From: Neorhodopirellula lusitana | Lineage (GTDB): Bacteria > Planctomycetota > Planctomycetia > Pirellulales > Pirellulaceae | Length of the DNA: 64,000 nt | Assembly (NCBI RefSeq): GCF_900182915.1 | Contig: NZ_FXUG01000002.1 | Location: 496,001 to 560,000 of the forward strand | Direction of reading: 5' to 3' | Program-made: the position numbers and the translations under genes | Shown here: positions 35,304-43,807 of the stretch, one piece after another | How positions within the stretch are numbered: the stretch's first letter is position 1 | Layout of the letters: each line of letters opens with the position of its first letter | The notes under the pieces: generated by a model | The model's input: only the letters and a program-made list of their open reading frames with translations | Databases searched by the model: none | What the model was told of the DNA's origin: nothing

Positions 35304-36947
35304 ATGAATACACTGTTGTCTCGTGTTGCCACCCCCGTTTTAGCTCGTCCATTGTCGCTTCGTGCGGCTACTCGGGCTGTGGAGCCCGGGCGTCATGGCA
35401 ACGATTGGCGTTCTTCGGTGATTCCGACGTTGGCTTGGATCTGCTTCGGAATCCTGACGCTGGGCTTGGCTCCGGTTGCGATGGCCGAAGTTGATGCCGC
35501 CGCTGTTGCCAAGGCTTCTGACGCAGTCGCCGCAAAACCGGCTGCCGTGGTTGTCACGCCCGTCGCGGAGACGACTGCCGCTGAGTCGCCTGCGCCCAAA
35601 GCAGCGGCCCCGGAAGAGGCGGCAACCGAAACACCCAGCGAAGAAAGGGCACCCGCGGATGCCGCCGAAAGTCCCAAGCCCACTGAGGCTCCTGCAGCCG
35701 GTAAATCGCCAGCGAAGGCTCGTCTGCTTTTTGATGGTAAGTCGTTAGCCGGTTGGACGAATCCTTATGAGTGGGGCACCGTCGAAGTCGTCGAAGGAGA
35801 AATTCATTTGACGGCGGACAAGAAGTTTTTCCTGATGACGGAACAAGAGTTTTACGACTACGAGTTCGAAGGCGAAGTGAAGCTTCCTGAAGGGGTGTCC
35901 AACAGTGGCTTCATGGCTCGCGGCCAAGTCGAGCCCAACAACGTGTTTGGTTATCAGGCGGAAGCCGATCCCACGGATCGTCGTTGGTCAGGCGGTCTCT
36001 ATGACGAACGCCGGCGTCAATGGTTGAACCCGCTTTGGAAAGCGTCCGAAGCCCAAGACGCGTTCGATCGCAATCGCTGGAATCGATACCGCATTCGTTG
36101 TGTGGGGCATCACCTGCAGTTCTTCGTGAACGATGTGCCAACGACCGACTACTTTGATCCAGTCGATTTGCATGGCCGAATTGGAATCCAGCACCATGGC
36201 GAAAAGGGACAAACCTATCGCTTTCGAAACATGACGGTGAAAGAGCTGGGGCGACATGAATGGAAGCCTCTGTTCAACAGCGATATCGCTAAGCAAGAGG
36301 TTCCTGAGGGCGAAGTGATCCCGGGTTTCCGATCGGTCGGTGGCGGAGCGTGGACGGTCGTCGACGGTATTTTGCAAGGTCGGGCGAGCAGTGAAGCGAA
36401 TGAACCCAATGGCTTGCTGTATTCAACGAAGCAATACACCGATGGCACTTACCGAATTGTTTACCGGTTTCATAAAGGTGACAGCGGGTTGTTCGTTCGC
36501 AGTGCCATCACGGATAGCAAGCCTTTCATCAAAGGCGTGCAGTGCGAAGTTGATGGTTCCGATCAAGTTGGCGGTTTGTACCAGACCGGTGGCAAGGGAT
36601 GGGTCGCTCAACCGTTGAACTATTTGGAAGCCAACTTCCCGCCCGACCGACGCGATGTCGTTCGTAAGAATTGGGAGAAGGCTCGCCAAGGCCTTTCGCT
36701 GGGCGACAAGCTGAAACCGGACGCGAGTGACGCGAAAGAGCCTGCAAGTATTGAAGAGGCACCTTGGCAGACCATGGTCGTGAACGTCAAAGGTAAACGC
36801 GTCGTCACGCATCTGAACGATTGCTTGGCAGCGGATTGCGTGATCGATGACTTGGTGGATTCAGGAGTGATCGCACTGCAGCTTCATGGCAATCAAGATA
36901 TGGAAATCGATTTCAAGAGCATCGAGATTCTGCAGCCGGCGAAGTAG
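35304..36947 (+). CDS. Exported protein with two DUF1080 (3-keto-disaccharide hydrolase-like) domains, 547 aa
   Basis: From the ATG at 35304 there is a long n-region, a hydrophobic segment (IPTLAWICFGILTLGLAPVAMA, signal peptide, cleavage probably after AMA), and an Ala/Pro/Glu-rich linker of about 75 residues. A first DUF1080 domain runs from LFDGKSLAGWTNP to GIQHHGEKGQTYRFRNMTVKEL; a second from AWTVVDGILQGR to IALQLHGNQDMEIDFKSIEIL. DUF1080 is a beta-sandwich abundant in planctomycetes, some members of which hydrolyse 3-keto-glucosides. The two domains differ, so they may bind different sugars. Confidence 0.85.
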   Translation: MNTLLSRVATPVLARPLSLRAATRAVEPGRHGNDWRSSVIPTLAWICFGILTLGLAPVAMAEVDAAAVAKASDAVAAKPAAVVVTPVAETTAAESPAPKAAAPEEAATETPSEERAPADAAESPKPTEAPAAGKSPAKARLLFDGKSLAGWTNPYEWGTVEVVEGEIHLTADKKFFLMTEQEFYDYEFEGEVKLPEGVSNSGFMARGQVEPNNVFGYQAEADPTDRRWSGGLYDERRRQWLNPLWKASEAQDAFDRNRWNRYRIRCVGHHLQFFVNDVPTTDYFDPVDLHGRIGIQHHGEKGQTYRFRNMTVKELGRHEWKPLFNSDIAKQEVPEGEVIPGFRSVGGGAWTVVDGILQGRASSEANEPNGLLYSTKQYTDGTYRIVYRFHKGDSGLFVRSAITDSKPFIKGVQCEVDGSDQVGGLYQTGGKGWVAQPLNYLEANFPPDRRDVVRKNWEKARQGLSLGDKLKPDASDAKEPASIEEAPWQTMVVNVKGKRVVTHLNDCLAADCVIDDLVDSGVIALQLHGNQDMEIDFKSIEILQPAK

Positions 36948-36977
36948 CTTTCGACTGTCACCTTGGCTTGTGCAGCA

Positions 36978-37976
36978 TTAGCCACTTCCGTGTAGCTTGG
37001 GTGACTTGAACTTGGGCAGGCGACGCAGGCAGACATAGAGCCCCGCGGCTAGCAAGTCAGCGGTGGTGCCGGGGTTCAGCCGGTTGCGGTCGCTGCGTAG
37101 GAAATCGTCGAGATGCTTGATCGCGTTGGGCGAGTAATTCTTCAAGCACGCGGCGGCCCGCTGCTGGACCTCGTTTGACTTTTCTGGACCGCATTTGCGA
37201 CTGATTAAGCTATCGCCCCAGCGGGCGAGTAAGCGAATTTGGGCGAGCACGAGTCCTGGCATCAGCCCGCCAGCGTCGTCAACGCTGCCGTGAATCGTTG
37301 GGACAACCACTTCGAACAAATCGGCGAAACCGGTCGCGTACATTCCCGCGATTTGATCTCGATTGGACGCAGCCCGCATCGCTGCAACGATGTCGTAGGG
37401 TGCGGGTTGATCGGTGGTGATACCGAGCAGCGTTACGTCGAGCGGATTGTTCGAGTCGACTTCCGACGTTTCCATTCCGCCTGCATCGGCCGCCGCGATC
37501 GCTTGGGCGATCCAGCCGCCCTGTTTCGGCGTTAGTTGATCCAGGAGATCAGTAAGTCGTCGTTGCCAATCTGCTGAAAAGTTGGTTGTTGTGTTCGCTT
37601 TGGGAGTTTCTCTGGGAATTTCGCCGGAGATTTCGCTGGGGGCAACGCCGGGTTCACTGGCCAGCAGTGGACCGAGCAGCAAGATGATTCCCAGGTTCAC
37701 GTTGGTTTGGGTTGCCGAGCGCGTTGCCTGAACCGCAGACCAGATCGATGGACCGAGCTGATCGAGACTGCGGAGGTTCGCTAGCTCTCGCGCCGTGCAG
37801 TCGGCGGCTGTCACAAAATGATCGAATGTCAGATCGTCGAAGCGGGCACCGGGATGCACGTTGCCAGCCTTGGGGGCGGTGGCCTCCAGAACACAGGCGG
37901 CGCGAATGAAGTCGGCGCGGTTGGCAAGCGGTTCGATAGCCTGCTGCCAGACTCGATCACTGTTTGCGTCCGGCAT
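36978..37976 (-). CDS. CitG/MdcB-like triphosphoribosyl-dephospho-CoA synthase family protein, 332 aa
   Basis: The start region RAACVLEATAPKAGNVHPGARFDDLTFDHFVTAA is the family signature (LExxxxKPGNVxxxxxFxDL), and NVNLGIILLLGPLLA follows. Classic members attach the prosthetic group of citrate or malonate lyase, but no lyase genes are here, and stand-alone relatives occur in planctomycetes and archaea with unknown or C1-cofactor roles. It is downstream of the OleB-like gene on the same strand, with a five-base gap, so the two are probably co-transcribed. Confidence 0.7.
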   Translation of the reverse strand: MPDANSDRVWQQAIEPLANRADFIRAACVLEATAPKAGNVHPGARFDDLTFDHFVTAADCTARELANLRSLDQLGPSIWSAVQATRSATQTNVNLGIILLLGPLLASEPGVAPSEISGEIPRETPKANTTTNFSADWQRRLTDLLDQLTPKQGGWIAQAIAAADAGGMETSEVDSNNPLDVTLLGITTDQPAPYDIVAAMRAASNRDQIAGMYATGFADLFEVVVPTIHGSVDDAGGLMPGLVLAQIRLLARWGDSLISRKCGPEKSNEVQQRAAACLKNYSPNAIKHLDDFLRSDRNRLNPGTTADLLAAGLYVCLRRLPKFKSPKLHGSG

Positions 37977-37981
37977 GCGGC

Positions 37982-38926
37982 TTAGCGGGATATCGTTGGT
38001 AGGAAAGCTTCAATCGCCGCCAGCGTTTCTTCGGGAGAATCTTCCAGGACGTAGTGGCCGGTGGTTGGCAGTTCGAGCGTCTTCGCGTGGGGCCAAGCCT
38101 GTTCGAATCGACGCAGGCACTCTGGGCGGAAGCACCAATCTTTCATTCCCCAAATCAATTGAATGGGAAGGTCCGCAAAGTCCTTCAGTCCCGCTTCCAG
38201 ATCTGCCAAGGTTTGGTAGGTCGGGTGGCTTCGGCGAGTGGGAATGTCGCGAACAAATCGGTCAATCGCCACTCGGTTTTCCCAGTTGTTGTAGGGTGCC
38301 AGCAGTCCTTCTTTGGCGTCGTTCGAAAGTGTGGTGCGTGACATCGCCATCGTGATGGCCGCTTTGGCAAACAGGTTCAAGCCGCGGACGGCCGGCGTGC
38401 CCACGATTGGCCAACGGCACGCGGAAATTCGCCAAGGCATGTAGGGCGGCGGGAACCCAGCCGTGTTCAGCAGAATGACGCCGGCGAGTTGTTGCAGTCG
38501 GGCGTGCGCCGCAGACAGGCCAATCGCGCCACCCCAGTCGTGGGCTAACAACACGATGTTTTTCAGGTTCAGGTGATCAATCAATGAGATCAAATTGTCG
38601 CGATGGCCGGCCAGCGTGTATGGGAAATCTTCCTTCGCCGGTTTCTCGCTGCGGCCACACCCCAGGTGATCGATTGCGACCACACGAATGTTTGGCGAGA
38701 ACCGCTCGATGACCTTGCGGTAATAAAAGCTCCAGGTCGGGTTGCCATGAACGCAAAGGATCGTGGGCTGATCTCCGGACGAAGAACCCTCGTCGAGGTA
38801 CCTCAAGCGATGTGACCCAACGTCCAGTGTTTTGCTGTGATACGGCAGTTGTCGGGCGGCAATTTCGAGCAAAGGATCGTCACTGGAATCGGAAATGCGG
38901 TTTTCGGAACTGGCATTGAGTGTCAT
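37982..38926 (-). CDS. Alpha/beta hydrolase with Asp nucleophile (haloalkane dehalogenase/OleB-like), 314 aa
   Basis: The motifs are HGNPTWSFYYRKVIERF (60-76), DHLGCGRSEKPAKEDFPYTLAGH, and the nucleophile elbow LLAHDWGGAIGL with Asp (130) instead of Ser. LIWGMKDWCFRPECLRRFEQAWPHA and TTGHYVLED (catalytic His) close the fold. Asp-nucleophile members include haloalkane dehalogenases and the beta-lactone decarboxylase OleB; the DHLGCGxSxKP, PSRIP-like and WGMKDWCF phrases resemble OleB more closely. No oleA, oleC or oleD is adjacent, so the role is inferred only. Confidence 0.75.
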   Translation of the reverse strand: MTLNASSENRISDSSDDPLLEIAARQLPYHSKTLDVGSHRLRYLDEGSSSGDQPTILCVHGNPTWSFYYRKVIERFSPNIRVVAIDHLGCGRSEKPAKEDFPYTLAGHRDNLISLIDHLNLKNIVLLAHDWGGAIGLSAAHARLQQLAGVILLNTAGFPPPYMPWRISACRWPIVGTPAVRGLNLFAKAAITMAMSRTTLSNDAKEGLLAPYNNWENRVAIDRFVRDIPTRRSHPTYQTLADLEAGLKDFADLPIQLIWGMKDWCFRPECLRRFEQAWPHAKTLELPTTGHYVLEDSPEETLAAIEAFLPTISR

Positions 38927-38983
38927 AACGGGCGTTGTATCAGCCTCAACGCCCCGTCGCTACTTCCCACCGGGAGACAAACT

Positions 38984-39628
38984 ATGCAAATTTCACTCCG
39001 AACCGCTTGGCCAGCCTGCTTGATGCCCGCCAGCCTTGTGCTCGCGAGCCTGCTGTCAATTGGGGGGGCAGGCCGAGGCTTGGCCGATGAGCCTGTCGCC
39101 AATTCGCCTGTTGCCGATAAAACCGGTGCGGCAAGTCCCGAAGGGAAGGGAGTCCAGAACCAATCGGACACCGAGGCTGGCGGGGACCAGGAATCGTCCC
39201 GTGAATCGCGAATTGCACATTACCTGACCGGAGCCACCTTCACGGGGCAATTCACAAGTGATCGGCCAATGAAATCGGCTGGCGACTCCAACCAAGCCGA
39301 TTCGAATTCGCCCCAGCCCGACCGGCAACCTCGGCTGAAGCAGGAGTCGTACACAATCAGTTCTTGTGAGTTGATCGACGGAAAAGACCTGTACCGCTTG
39401 AAGGTCAAGATTCGCTACGGAAACGTGGACGGAGAATTCCCGATGGATCTTAGAATCCTATGGGCGGAGGCGACTCCGGTGATTACTCTCGACTCGGTCT
39501 GGATTCCAGGTTTGGGAACGTTTTCATCACGCGTCCTGATTCACCAAAACCGATACGCTGGCACTTGGCAGCATGACGAAAAAGGCGGAAGCCTGTTCGG
39601 TACCATTCAGACGGCCGCTGGCGAGTAA
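38984..39628 (+). CDS. Exported protein of unknown function, 214 aa
   Basis: The ATG at 38984 has GGGAG upstream and is preferred to a frame open from 38837. A signal peptide (MQISLRTAWPACLMPASLVLASLLS) is followed by a Ser/Asp/Glu-rich linker to about residue 110, and a beta-rich C-terminal domain (ELIDGKDLYRLKVKIRYGNVDGEFPM, VITLDSVWIPGLGTFSSRVLI). The domain recurs in planctomycete proteins, I believe, but has no known role. Divergent from the hydrolase gene. Confidence 0.7.
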   Translation: MQISLRTAWPACLMPASLVLASLLSIGGAGRGLADEPVANSPVADKTGAASPEGKGVQNQSDTEAGGDQESSRESRIAHYLTGATFTGQFTSDRPMKSAGDSNQADSNSPQPDRQPRLKQESYTISSCELIDGKDLYRLKVKIRYGNVDGEFPMDLRILWAEATPVITLDSVWIPGLGTFSSRVLIHQNRYAGTWQHDEKGGSLFGTIQTAAGE

Positions 39629-39799
39629 GCCGCTGGCGAGTATTTCGAAAATCGGGCGGCGGCGAATGATTTGGCGTCCCCTCACCCAAGAAAGCAATCG
39701 ATGCAAGAAGGTCACCCAGCGAGCTCATCAGGCCGGCGAAATCACCGTCGCGCTGGCTATCTGTTTGGGGGCTATCCGGTTGCCGACTGGTCTGGGTTG

Positions 39800-40915
39800 G
39801 TGACGCGTGTGCAGCCGGTGGCTTTGAGCGTGTTGGTCTGGCTGGTTTGCGTCTTGGTAGGTTGTCAGCCATCCGTCCCGGCGAAGCCTCCGGCGGCGGA
39901 TTCATCCGACACGATCACCGATCGACTTGGCCGAGTTATTGACGCGGACATCAAGGCGAGTCGAATCGTGAGCTTGTCGCCCGAGACGACGGAGCTGCTG
40001 TTTGCTTTGGACTTGGGGCCGATGATTGTTGGTGCCACTCAGTATTGTGATTACCCCGCCGCAGCACTTGAAATTCCACGGGTTGGCGGTGGAATCATGG
40101 AAAGCCTGAGCACGGAATCAATTATCGCCGCCCGGCCCGATTTGGTGCTTTGCAAGTGGGACGCGCATGCCCCGTTGGTGGAGTCGCTGGATCGATTGGA
40201 TGTTCGGTCGATGGCAGTCGGTGCTCAAAGTCTCGCCGAGTTATTTGAAGAGGCGGTCTGGCTTGGCAAAGTCACCGGGCATGAAGAGCAAGCGGAGCGG
40301 TTCATTGCCGGAATGAAATCACGGCGGGATCAATTGGTTGAGGTCGTCCAGAAGGCGCAGCGGGAACGGAGCACGCCGCCCAAATTGAATCAAGAAACCA
40401 GTTTAAATCAGGAAGCTCAGTTCGATCAGGAAGCTCAGTTCGATCGGGAAACTCAGTTCGATCGGGAAACTCAGTTCGATCGGGAACCTGGGCTGAATCA
40501 GAAATTCGAGCCGGATGGGAAACCCGGTACCAAGCTGAAAGTGTTTTATGAGGTTTGGGGTGACCCGTTGATGTCCGCAGGCCCGGATTCGTTCATTGGC
40601 GAAATCCTGCGTTTGGCTGGTTTGGAAAATATTCTGCCGGACTCTTCAACTCGCTACCCGCGTATCAGTGCGGAGACGGTCTTGCGGGCGAATCCGGATT
40701 TGATTCTCGCGCCGACCATGGACTTTTCCGATTTGGATGTGGAGTCGATTCGGTCGCGTCCAGGCTGGGATCAAATCGCGGCTGTTCGCAATCACCGAAT
40801 TCACTTGTTGTCTGGCGATGAAGTGTCGCGGTGTGGGCCACGGTTGATGGATGCGCTTGCCGAAATTATTCTGGCCGCCTACCCCCAAGTCTCGCCCCAG
40901 GACGTGGCTCGGTGA
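39800..40915 (+). CDS. ABC-type cobalamin/Fe(III)-siderophore substrate-binding lipoprotein, 371 aa
   Basis: The GTG at 39800 gives a short basic n-region, a hydrophobic stretch and a lipobox (LVWLVCVLVGCQPS, Cys near residue 22); starts further up would put 40 or more soluble residues before it. The BtuF/FecB fold follows: SRIVSLSPETTELLFALDLG, IPRVGGGIMESLSTESIIAARPDLVL and, after a helical spine, SAGPDSFIGEILRLAGLENIL. A tandem 6-residue repeat (40388-40495) is inserted before the second lobe. The stop overlaps the permease start. The ligand (cobalamin, haem or siderophore) cannot be told; no riboswitch was found upstream. Confidence 0.8.
   Translation: MTRVQPVALSVLVWLVCVLVGCQPSVPAKPPAADSSDTITDRLGRVIDADIKASRIVSLSPETTELLFALDLGPMIVGATQYCDYPAAALEIPRVGGGIMESLSTESIIAARPDLVLCKWDAHAPLVESLDRLDVRSMAVGAQSLAELFEEAVWLGKVTGHEEQAERFIAGMKSRRDQLVEVVQKAQRERSTPPKLNQETSLNQEAQFDQEAQFDRETQFDRETQFDREPGLNQKFEPDGKPGTKLKVFYEVWGDPLMSAGPDSFIGEILRLAGLENILPDSSTRYPRISAETVLRANPDLILAPTMDFSDLDVESIRSRPGWDQIAAVRNHRIHLLSGDEVSRCGPRLMDALAEIILAAYPQVSPQDVAR
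40388..40495 (+). repeat. In-frame 18-bp repeat, six units, inside the binding-protein gene
   Basis: Six 18-bp units (40388, 40406, 40424, 40442, 40460, 40478) encode NQETSL, NQEAQF, DQEAQF, DRETQF, DRETQF, DREPGL. Units 4 and 5 are identical in DNA. Multiples of three keep the frame, so copy number can vary without breaking the protein. The segment is charged and probably a helical or disordered loop between the two lobes of the binding protein. Confidence 0.9.
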
Positions 40916-41934
40916 CCTCAAGTACCACACGAATCGTCGTTGCTTTCGTCGGCTTGGTGTTGATCGCGATCGCCAGTTGCCTGTGCGGGGCCACTTCGAT
41001 TTCATGGGAATCGTTCCAGTCCTTCCTGCTCGGCCAATTGCCGCCGGATCCGATTGAGCGAACGATCTTGGTCGAACTTCGCTTGCCACGGATGTTTGCG
41101 GGCATGGTGGTGGGTGGTTCGTTGGCGGCTGCCGGGGTTGGTTTTCAAAGCCTTTTTCGCAATCCGCTCGCCGAGCCTTATGTCATTGGTGCCTCCAGTG
41201 GAGCGGCCCTGGGCGTGGCGATTACGATTGTCGCGGGGCTGCAGTTCTCGTTCGTGTCGCTGGGGGCAACCACTCTTGCAGCCATCGTCGGTTCGCTTTG
41301 TGTGGTCATGGTTGTGCTTGCGATTGGCTCGCTGTCACAGTCGATCTCGACCACGTCGTTGCTTTTAGCTGGCGTGGTCATCGGCAGTCTGGTGAACGCA
41401 ATTGTCTCGGCGTTGATGTTTCTATTCGATCAAAAGGCGATCGTGATCATGTCTTGGCTGATGGGATCGCTCGCCGGTAGTCACTGGGGTACCGCCACTA
41501 TGGCCGGCGTCGTGGGTGGGATGGGCATGTTGGCGATTGGCTTGATGTCACGCCAACTGGACGCTTACTCCTTAGGCGACACCGCATCGCAATCGTTGGG
41601 GTTGGATCTGAGGTGGTTCCGGTGGTCAGTGATCGGGGCGTCAAGCTTGGCGACCGCCGGAGCGGTGGCGGCGTCAGGGGTGATTGGATTCGTGGGGCTA
41701 ATTGCACCGCATCTTGCTCGAAGTCTTGTTGGGCCTCGGCACGCGGTGTTGCTTCCGATGAGCATTTGCATCGGGGCCGCGATGATGTTGATCGCCGACG
41801 CGATCGCTCGGACCGTGATCGCGCCGGTCGAACTTCCGGTTGGGATTGTCACTGCGATTCTAGGTTGCCCGTTCTTTTTATGGTTGCTGTTTCGAAGTCA
41901 GCGTCGTGATGCAGGGTTGGGCGTGGTGGCATGA
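40912..41934 (+). CDS. FecCD/BtuC-type ABC transporter permease, 340 aa
   Basis: The GTG at 40912 overlaps the stop of the binding protein (GTGA). The product has the family's run of hydrophobic segments (around ten) and the signatures ELRLPRMFAGMVVGGSLAAAGVGFQSLFRNPLAEPYVIGASSGAALG. The coupling motif region SGVIGFVGLIAPHLARSLVGPRHAVLLP contacts the ATPase. As a BtuC/FecD/FhuB-type permease it moves cobalamin, haem or Fe-siderophore across the inner membrane. The length suits a single half of a homodimer. Confidence 0.9.
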   Translation: MTSSTTRIVVAFVGLVLIAIASCLCGATSISWESFQSFLLGQLPPDPIERTILVELRLPRMFAGMVVGGSLAAAGVGFQSLFRNPLAEPYVIGASSGAALGVAITIVAGLQFSFVSLGATTLAAIVGSLCVVMVVLAIGSLSQSISTTSLLLAGVVIGSLVNAIVSALMFLFDQKAIVIMSWLMGSLAGSHWGTATMAGVVGGMGMLAIGLMSRQLDAYSLGDTASQSLGLDLRWFRWSVIGASSLATAGAVAASGVIGFVGLIAPHLARSLVGPRHAVLLPMSICIGAAMMLIADAIARTVIAPVELPVGIVTAILGCPFFLWLLFRSQRRDAGLGVVA

Positions 41935-42716
41935 CTCGACTTTCAGCTGAATCCATTTCGTTTGCCTATGCCGGGGACCCACCGGTTTTTGAGAAGCTGT
42001 CTTTCGAGCCGCAGCGTGGAGAAGTCACCGTGCTGTTGGGGGCGAATGGTGCGGGGAAGACCACGCTGCTTCGAGCCTTGGCGGGGCAACTTCAGCCGAA
42101 GACGGGTAAGGTGCGGCTGAACGGGCAGCCGATGAAAGAAATGTCGCGTCGCGAAGTGGCGCGTGAGCTCGCGTTGATGCCGCAGTCCGAATTACGACAG
42201 ACTCCGCTTTCGGTGCGGGACGTTGTTCGGCTCGGACGTTCAGCTCACCGGGGTTGGTGGATGCCGCTGGACAGTGTCGACGAACAGCGTGTCGACTCGG
42301 CAATTCAATCAATGGATTTGCAATCCATCGCGTGTCGTGCGGTAACCACGCTGTCAGGTGGGCAGTGGCAGCGAACGATTCTTGCTCGGTCGTTGGCGCA
42401 GGATGCGTCGGTCTTGTTGCTTGACGAGCCCACCAGCGGGTTGGATCTGAAGCATCAATACGAGTGCCTTCAAACGATTCGCGACCTCGCAAGATCGCAA
42501 GAGTTGATCGCGGTGCTATCGCTCCACGATCTGCAACAGACTGCCACTTTCGCCGATCGTGTCGCACTCATCAGCCACGGCGGTGTCTTAGCTTTTGGGG
42601 ACTGTCAGTCCGTGTTGACGGCTGAATTGATCCAAAAAGCATACGGCATTGAGGTCACCGTGATCCCACACCCAGTCAATGGACGACCGATGGTCATCCC
42701 AACAGGAATCGTCTGA
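41931..42716 (+). CDS. ABC transporter ATP-binding protein (BtuD/FecE type), 261 aa
   Basis: Walker A is GANGAGKT; the Q-loop LMPQSEL, signature LSGGQWQRTILARSLAQD, Walker B VLLLDEPTSGLDLKHQ and switch His SLHDLQQT are all present. LRQTPLSVRDVVRLGRSAHRGW is typical of the FecE/BtuD subfamily. It is the last gene of the three-gene importer, with an ATGA overlap with the permease gene. Cytoplasmic, peripheral to the membrane; probably works as a dimer with the permease. Confidence 0.92.
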   Translation: MTRLSAESISFAYAGDPPVFEKLSFEPQRGEVTVLLGANGAGKTTLLRALAGQLQPKTGKVRLNGQPMKEMSRREVARELALMPQSELRQTPLSVRDVVRLGRSAHRGWWMPLDSVDEQRVDSAIQSMDLQSIACRAVTTLSGGQWQRTILARSLAQDASVLLLDEPTSGLDLKHQYECLQTIRDLARSQELIAVLSLHDLQQTATFADRVALISHGGVLAFGDCQSVLTAELIQKAYGIEVTVIPHPVNGRPMVIPTGIV

Positions 42717-42835
42717 CGAAATGTCATCGACGAACCGCTTGAGTCTCGCGATAGGATTCCCGGTATCGCGTTAGGGTAGAAGTGCGTTCCCTGAGCGAGA
42801 TAAGTACTCAGCCTAGGAAACGCTCGCTTCGTTGC

Positions 42836-43372
42836 TTAAGAAACGTCGGCTTTGGGAGAGCCCGCAAGTTGGCTGGTGACTGCCTCAATCGGAATCGGAA
42901 TGCCTCGGAGGCATCCTTCCAACACGATGTTGTTGTTCACAACCCCTTGGAAGCTGGCAACAATCATGCGTCCGCGACGAGCCTTGTCGAGTCGCACCAT
43001 CACGATCAGCCGATCGCCGGGGACCACGACACCACGGAATCGAACTTCGTCGACTCCGCCGAATCCAACCATGGCGGCACCGAGCAGGTCGTGCTTCTGT
43101 GTGAAGTAGCTCGACAGTTGCGCAACCGCTTCCAGCATCACGACACCGGGCATTAAGGGCATGCCGGGCATATGGCCACGAACCCAGAATTCCTTGTCGG
43201 TGATCTCTTTATAAGCTGCGCAAGCGTTGATCTCACGATCCTCACAGAGGATCGCAGTCAACTGTTCCATCTCATGCCGCTGGGGGTTGAACTTCCGGAT
43301 CGCTTCAATATCCGCGATCGGGTTGTCAAAATCCAGCAAGCTGGGGTCGATGATAAAGTCGCTCTTAACCAC
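42836..43372 (-). CDS. FabZ-like 3-hydroxyacyl-ACP dehydratase, 178 aa
   Basis: A hot-dog-fold protein: FWVRGHMPGMPLMPGVVMLEAVAQLSSYF holds the catalytic H67 and E81 in the FabZ arrangement (GHFPxxPxxPGVxxxEAxAQ). The N-terminal extension of about 25 residues is longer than in E. coli FabZ (151 aa). The GTG start lies only three bases after the stop of the 32-residue basic protein. The chain ends in a Lys/Ser tail. It may dehydrate fatty-acid intermediates; fabI is 15 kb away. Confidence 0.85.
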   Translation of the reverse strand: MVKSDFIIDPSLLDFDNPIADIEAIRKFNPQRHEMEQLTAILCEDREINACAAYKEITDKEFWVRGHMPGMPLMPGVVMLEAVAQLSSYFTQKHDLLGAAMVGFGGVDEVRFRGVVVPGDRLIVMVRLDKARRGRMIVASFQGVVNNNIVLEGCLRGIPIPIEAVTSQLAGSPKADVS

Positions 43373-43375
43373 TGA

Positions 43376-43474
43376 TTAGGTCTTAAGTTTCTTTCGCTTG
43401 GCTTTGCGAGCCTTCGCATTGGCGGGGCGAGCCCCGTGATTAGCTTTCTTTAGTTTACGGTGTGGTTTAGCCAC
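43376..43474 (-). CDS. Very basic 32-residue microprotein
   Basis: The GTG at 43474 opens MAKPHRKLKKANHGARPANA, ending KRKKLKT and TAA. Of 32 residues, 10 are Lys, 4 Arg and 2 His, and none is acidic. The start of the FabZ-like gene follows the stop by three bases, and infA lies upstream after a hairpin. Size, charge and position among translation genes suggest a small ribosomal or RNA-binding protein like bTHX. I believe similar short proteins occur in planctomycetes; that should be searched. No clear Shine-Dalgarno is seen. Confidence 0.65.
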   Translation of the reverse strand: MAKPHRKLKKANHGARPANAKARKAKRKKLKT

Positions 43475-43534
43475 GATTAACTTACCTAAAGGAGTGTACG
43501 GATGGTGTATGTAGAGGTGCAAGAATTGGGGAAA

Positions 43535-43555
43535 CGAGTCATCAGTGATGACTCG
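43535..43555 (-). terminator. Hairpin after infA
   Basis: CGAGTCATC-AGT-GATGACTCG (43535-43555) is a perfect 9-bp stem with a three-base loop, 18 bases beyond the infA stop on the minus strand. It is followed on that strand by TTTCCCC rather than a clean T-run, so termination may be partial, with read-through into the microprotein and FabZ-like genes. Confidence 0.5.
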
Positions 43556-43572
43556 CTGTCCAATTGGAAGCT

Positions 43573-43791
43573 CTACCGTTCTCGATAGACGATTCGACCT
43601 TTGGTCAAATCATATGGAGACAGTTCCACGCGAACTTTGTCGCCGGGAACGATACGGATGAAGTGCTTACGCATTCGTCCGGCAACGTGCGCTAAGACAT
43701 CGTTGCCGGTTTCTAGCTGGACGCGAAATCGCGTATTGGCCAACGCCTGTGTGACGGTGCCTTCGACTTCGAACGCTTCCTCTTTCTTACT
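43573..43791 (-). CDS. infA: Translation initiation factor IF-1
   Basis: The start is a TTG at 43791, 16 bases after the rpsI stop and with AGG upstream; it gives exactly 72 residues, the normal IF-1 length ([18 protein letters not shown]..., with the first residue read as Met). Longer frames up to 43842 would add 17 residues that do not fit. The OB-fold motifs [31 protein letters not shown] and GRIVYRER are typical. Third gene of rplM-rpsI-infA, which is an unusual grouping. Confidence 0.93.
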   Translation of the reverse strand, partial: SKKEEAFEVEGTVTQALANTRFRVQLETGNDVLAHVAGRMRKHFIRIVPGDKVRVELSPYDLTKGRIVYRER

Positions 43792-43807
43792 CAAAACTTG
43801 AACCTGT

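Noticed and set aside
39629-39800. Cobalamin riboswitch upstream of the BtuF-like gene
   Set aside because: I looked for the GCCACTG-like box and the conserved GGAA/GGTGAA core but found no convincing set, so no riboswitch is called and the ligand of the transporter stays open.
43502-43588. 28-codon plus-strand frame (MVYVEVQELG...) with a good AAAGGAG upstream
   Set aside because: It overlaps the 3' end of infA and contains the hairpin at 43535; composition gives no support, so the ribosome-binding-site match is probably chance.
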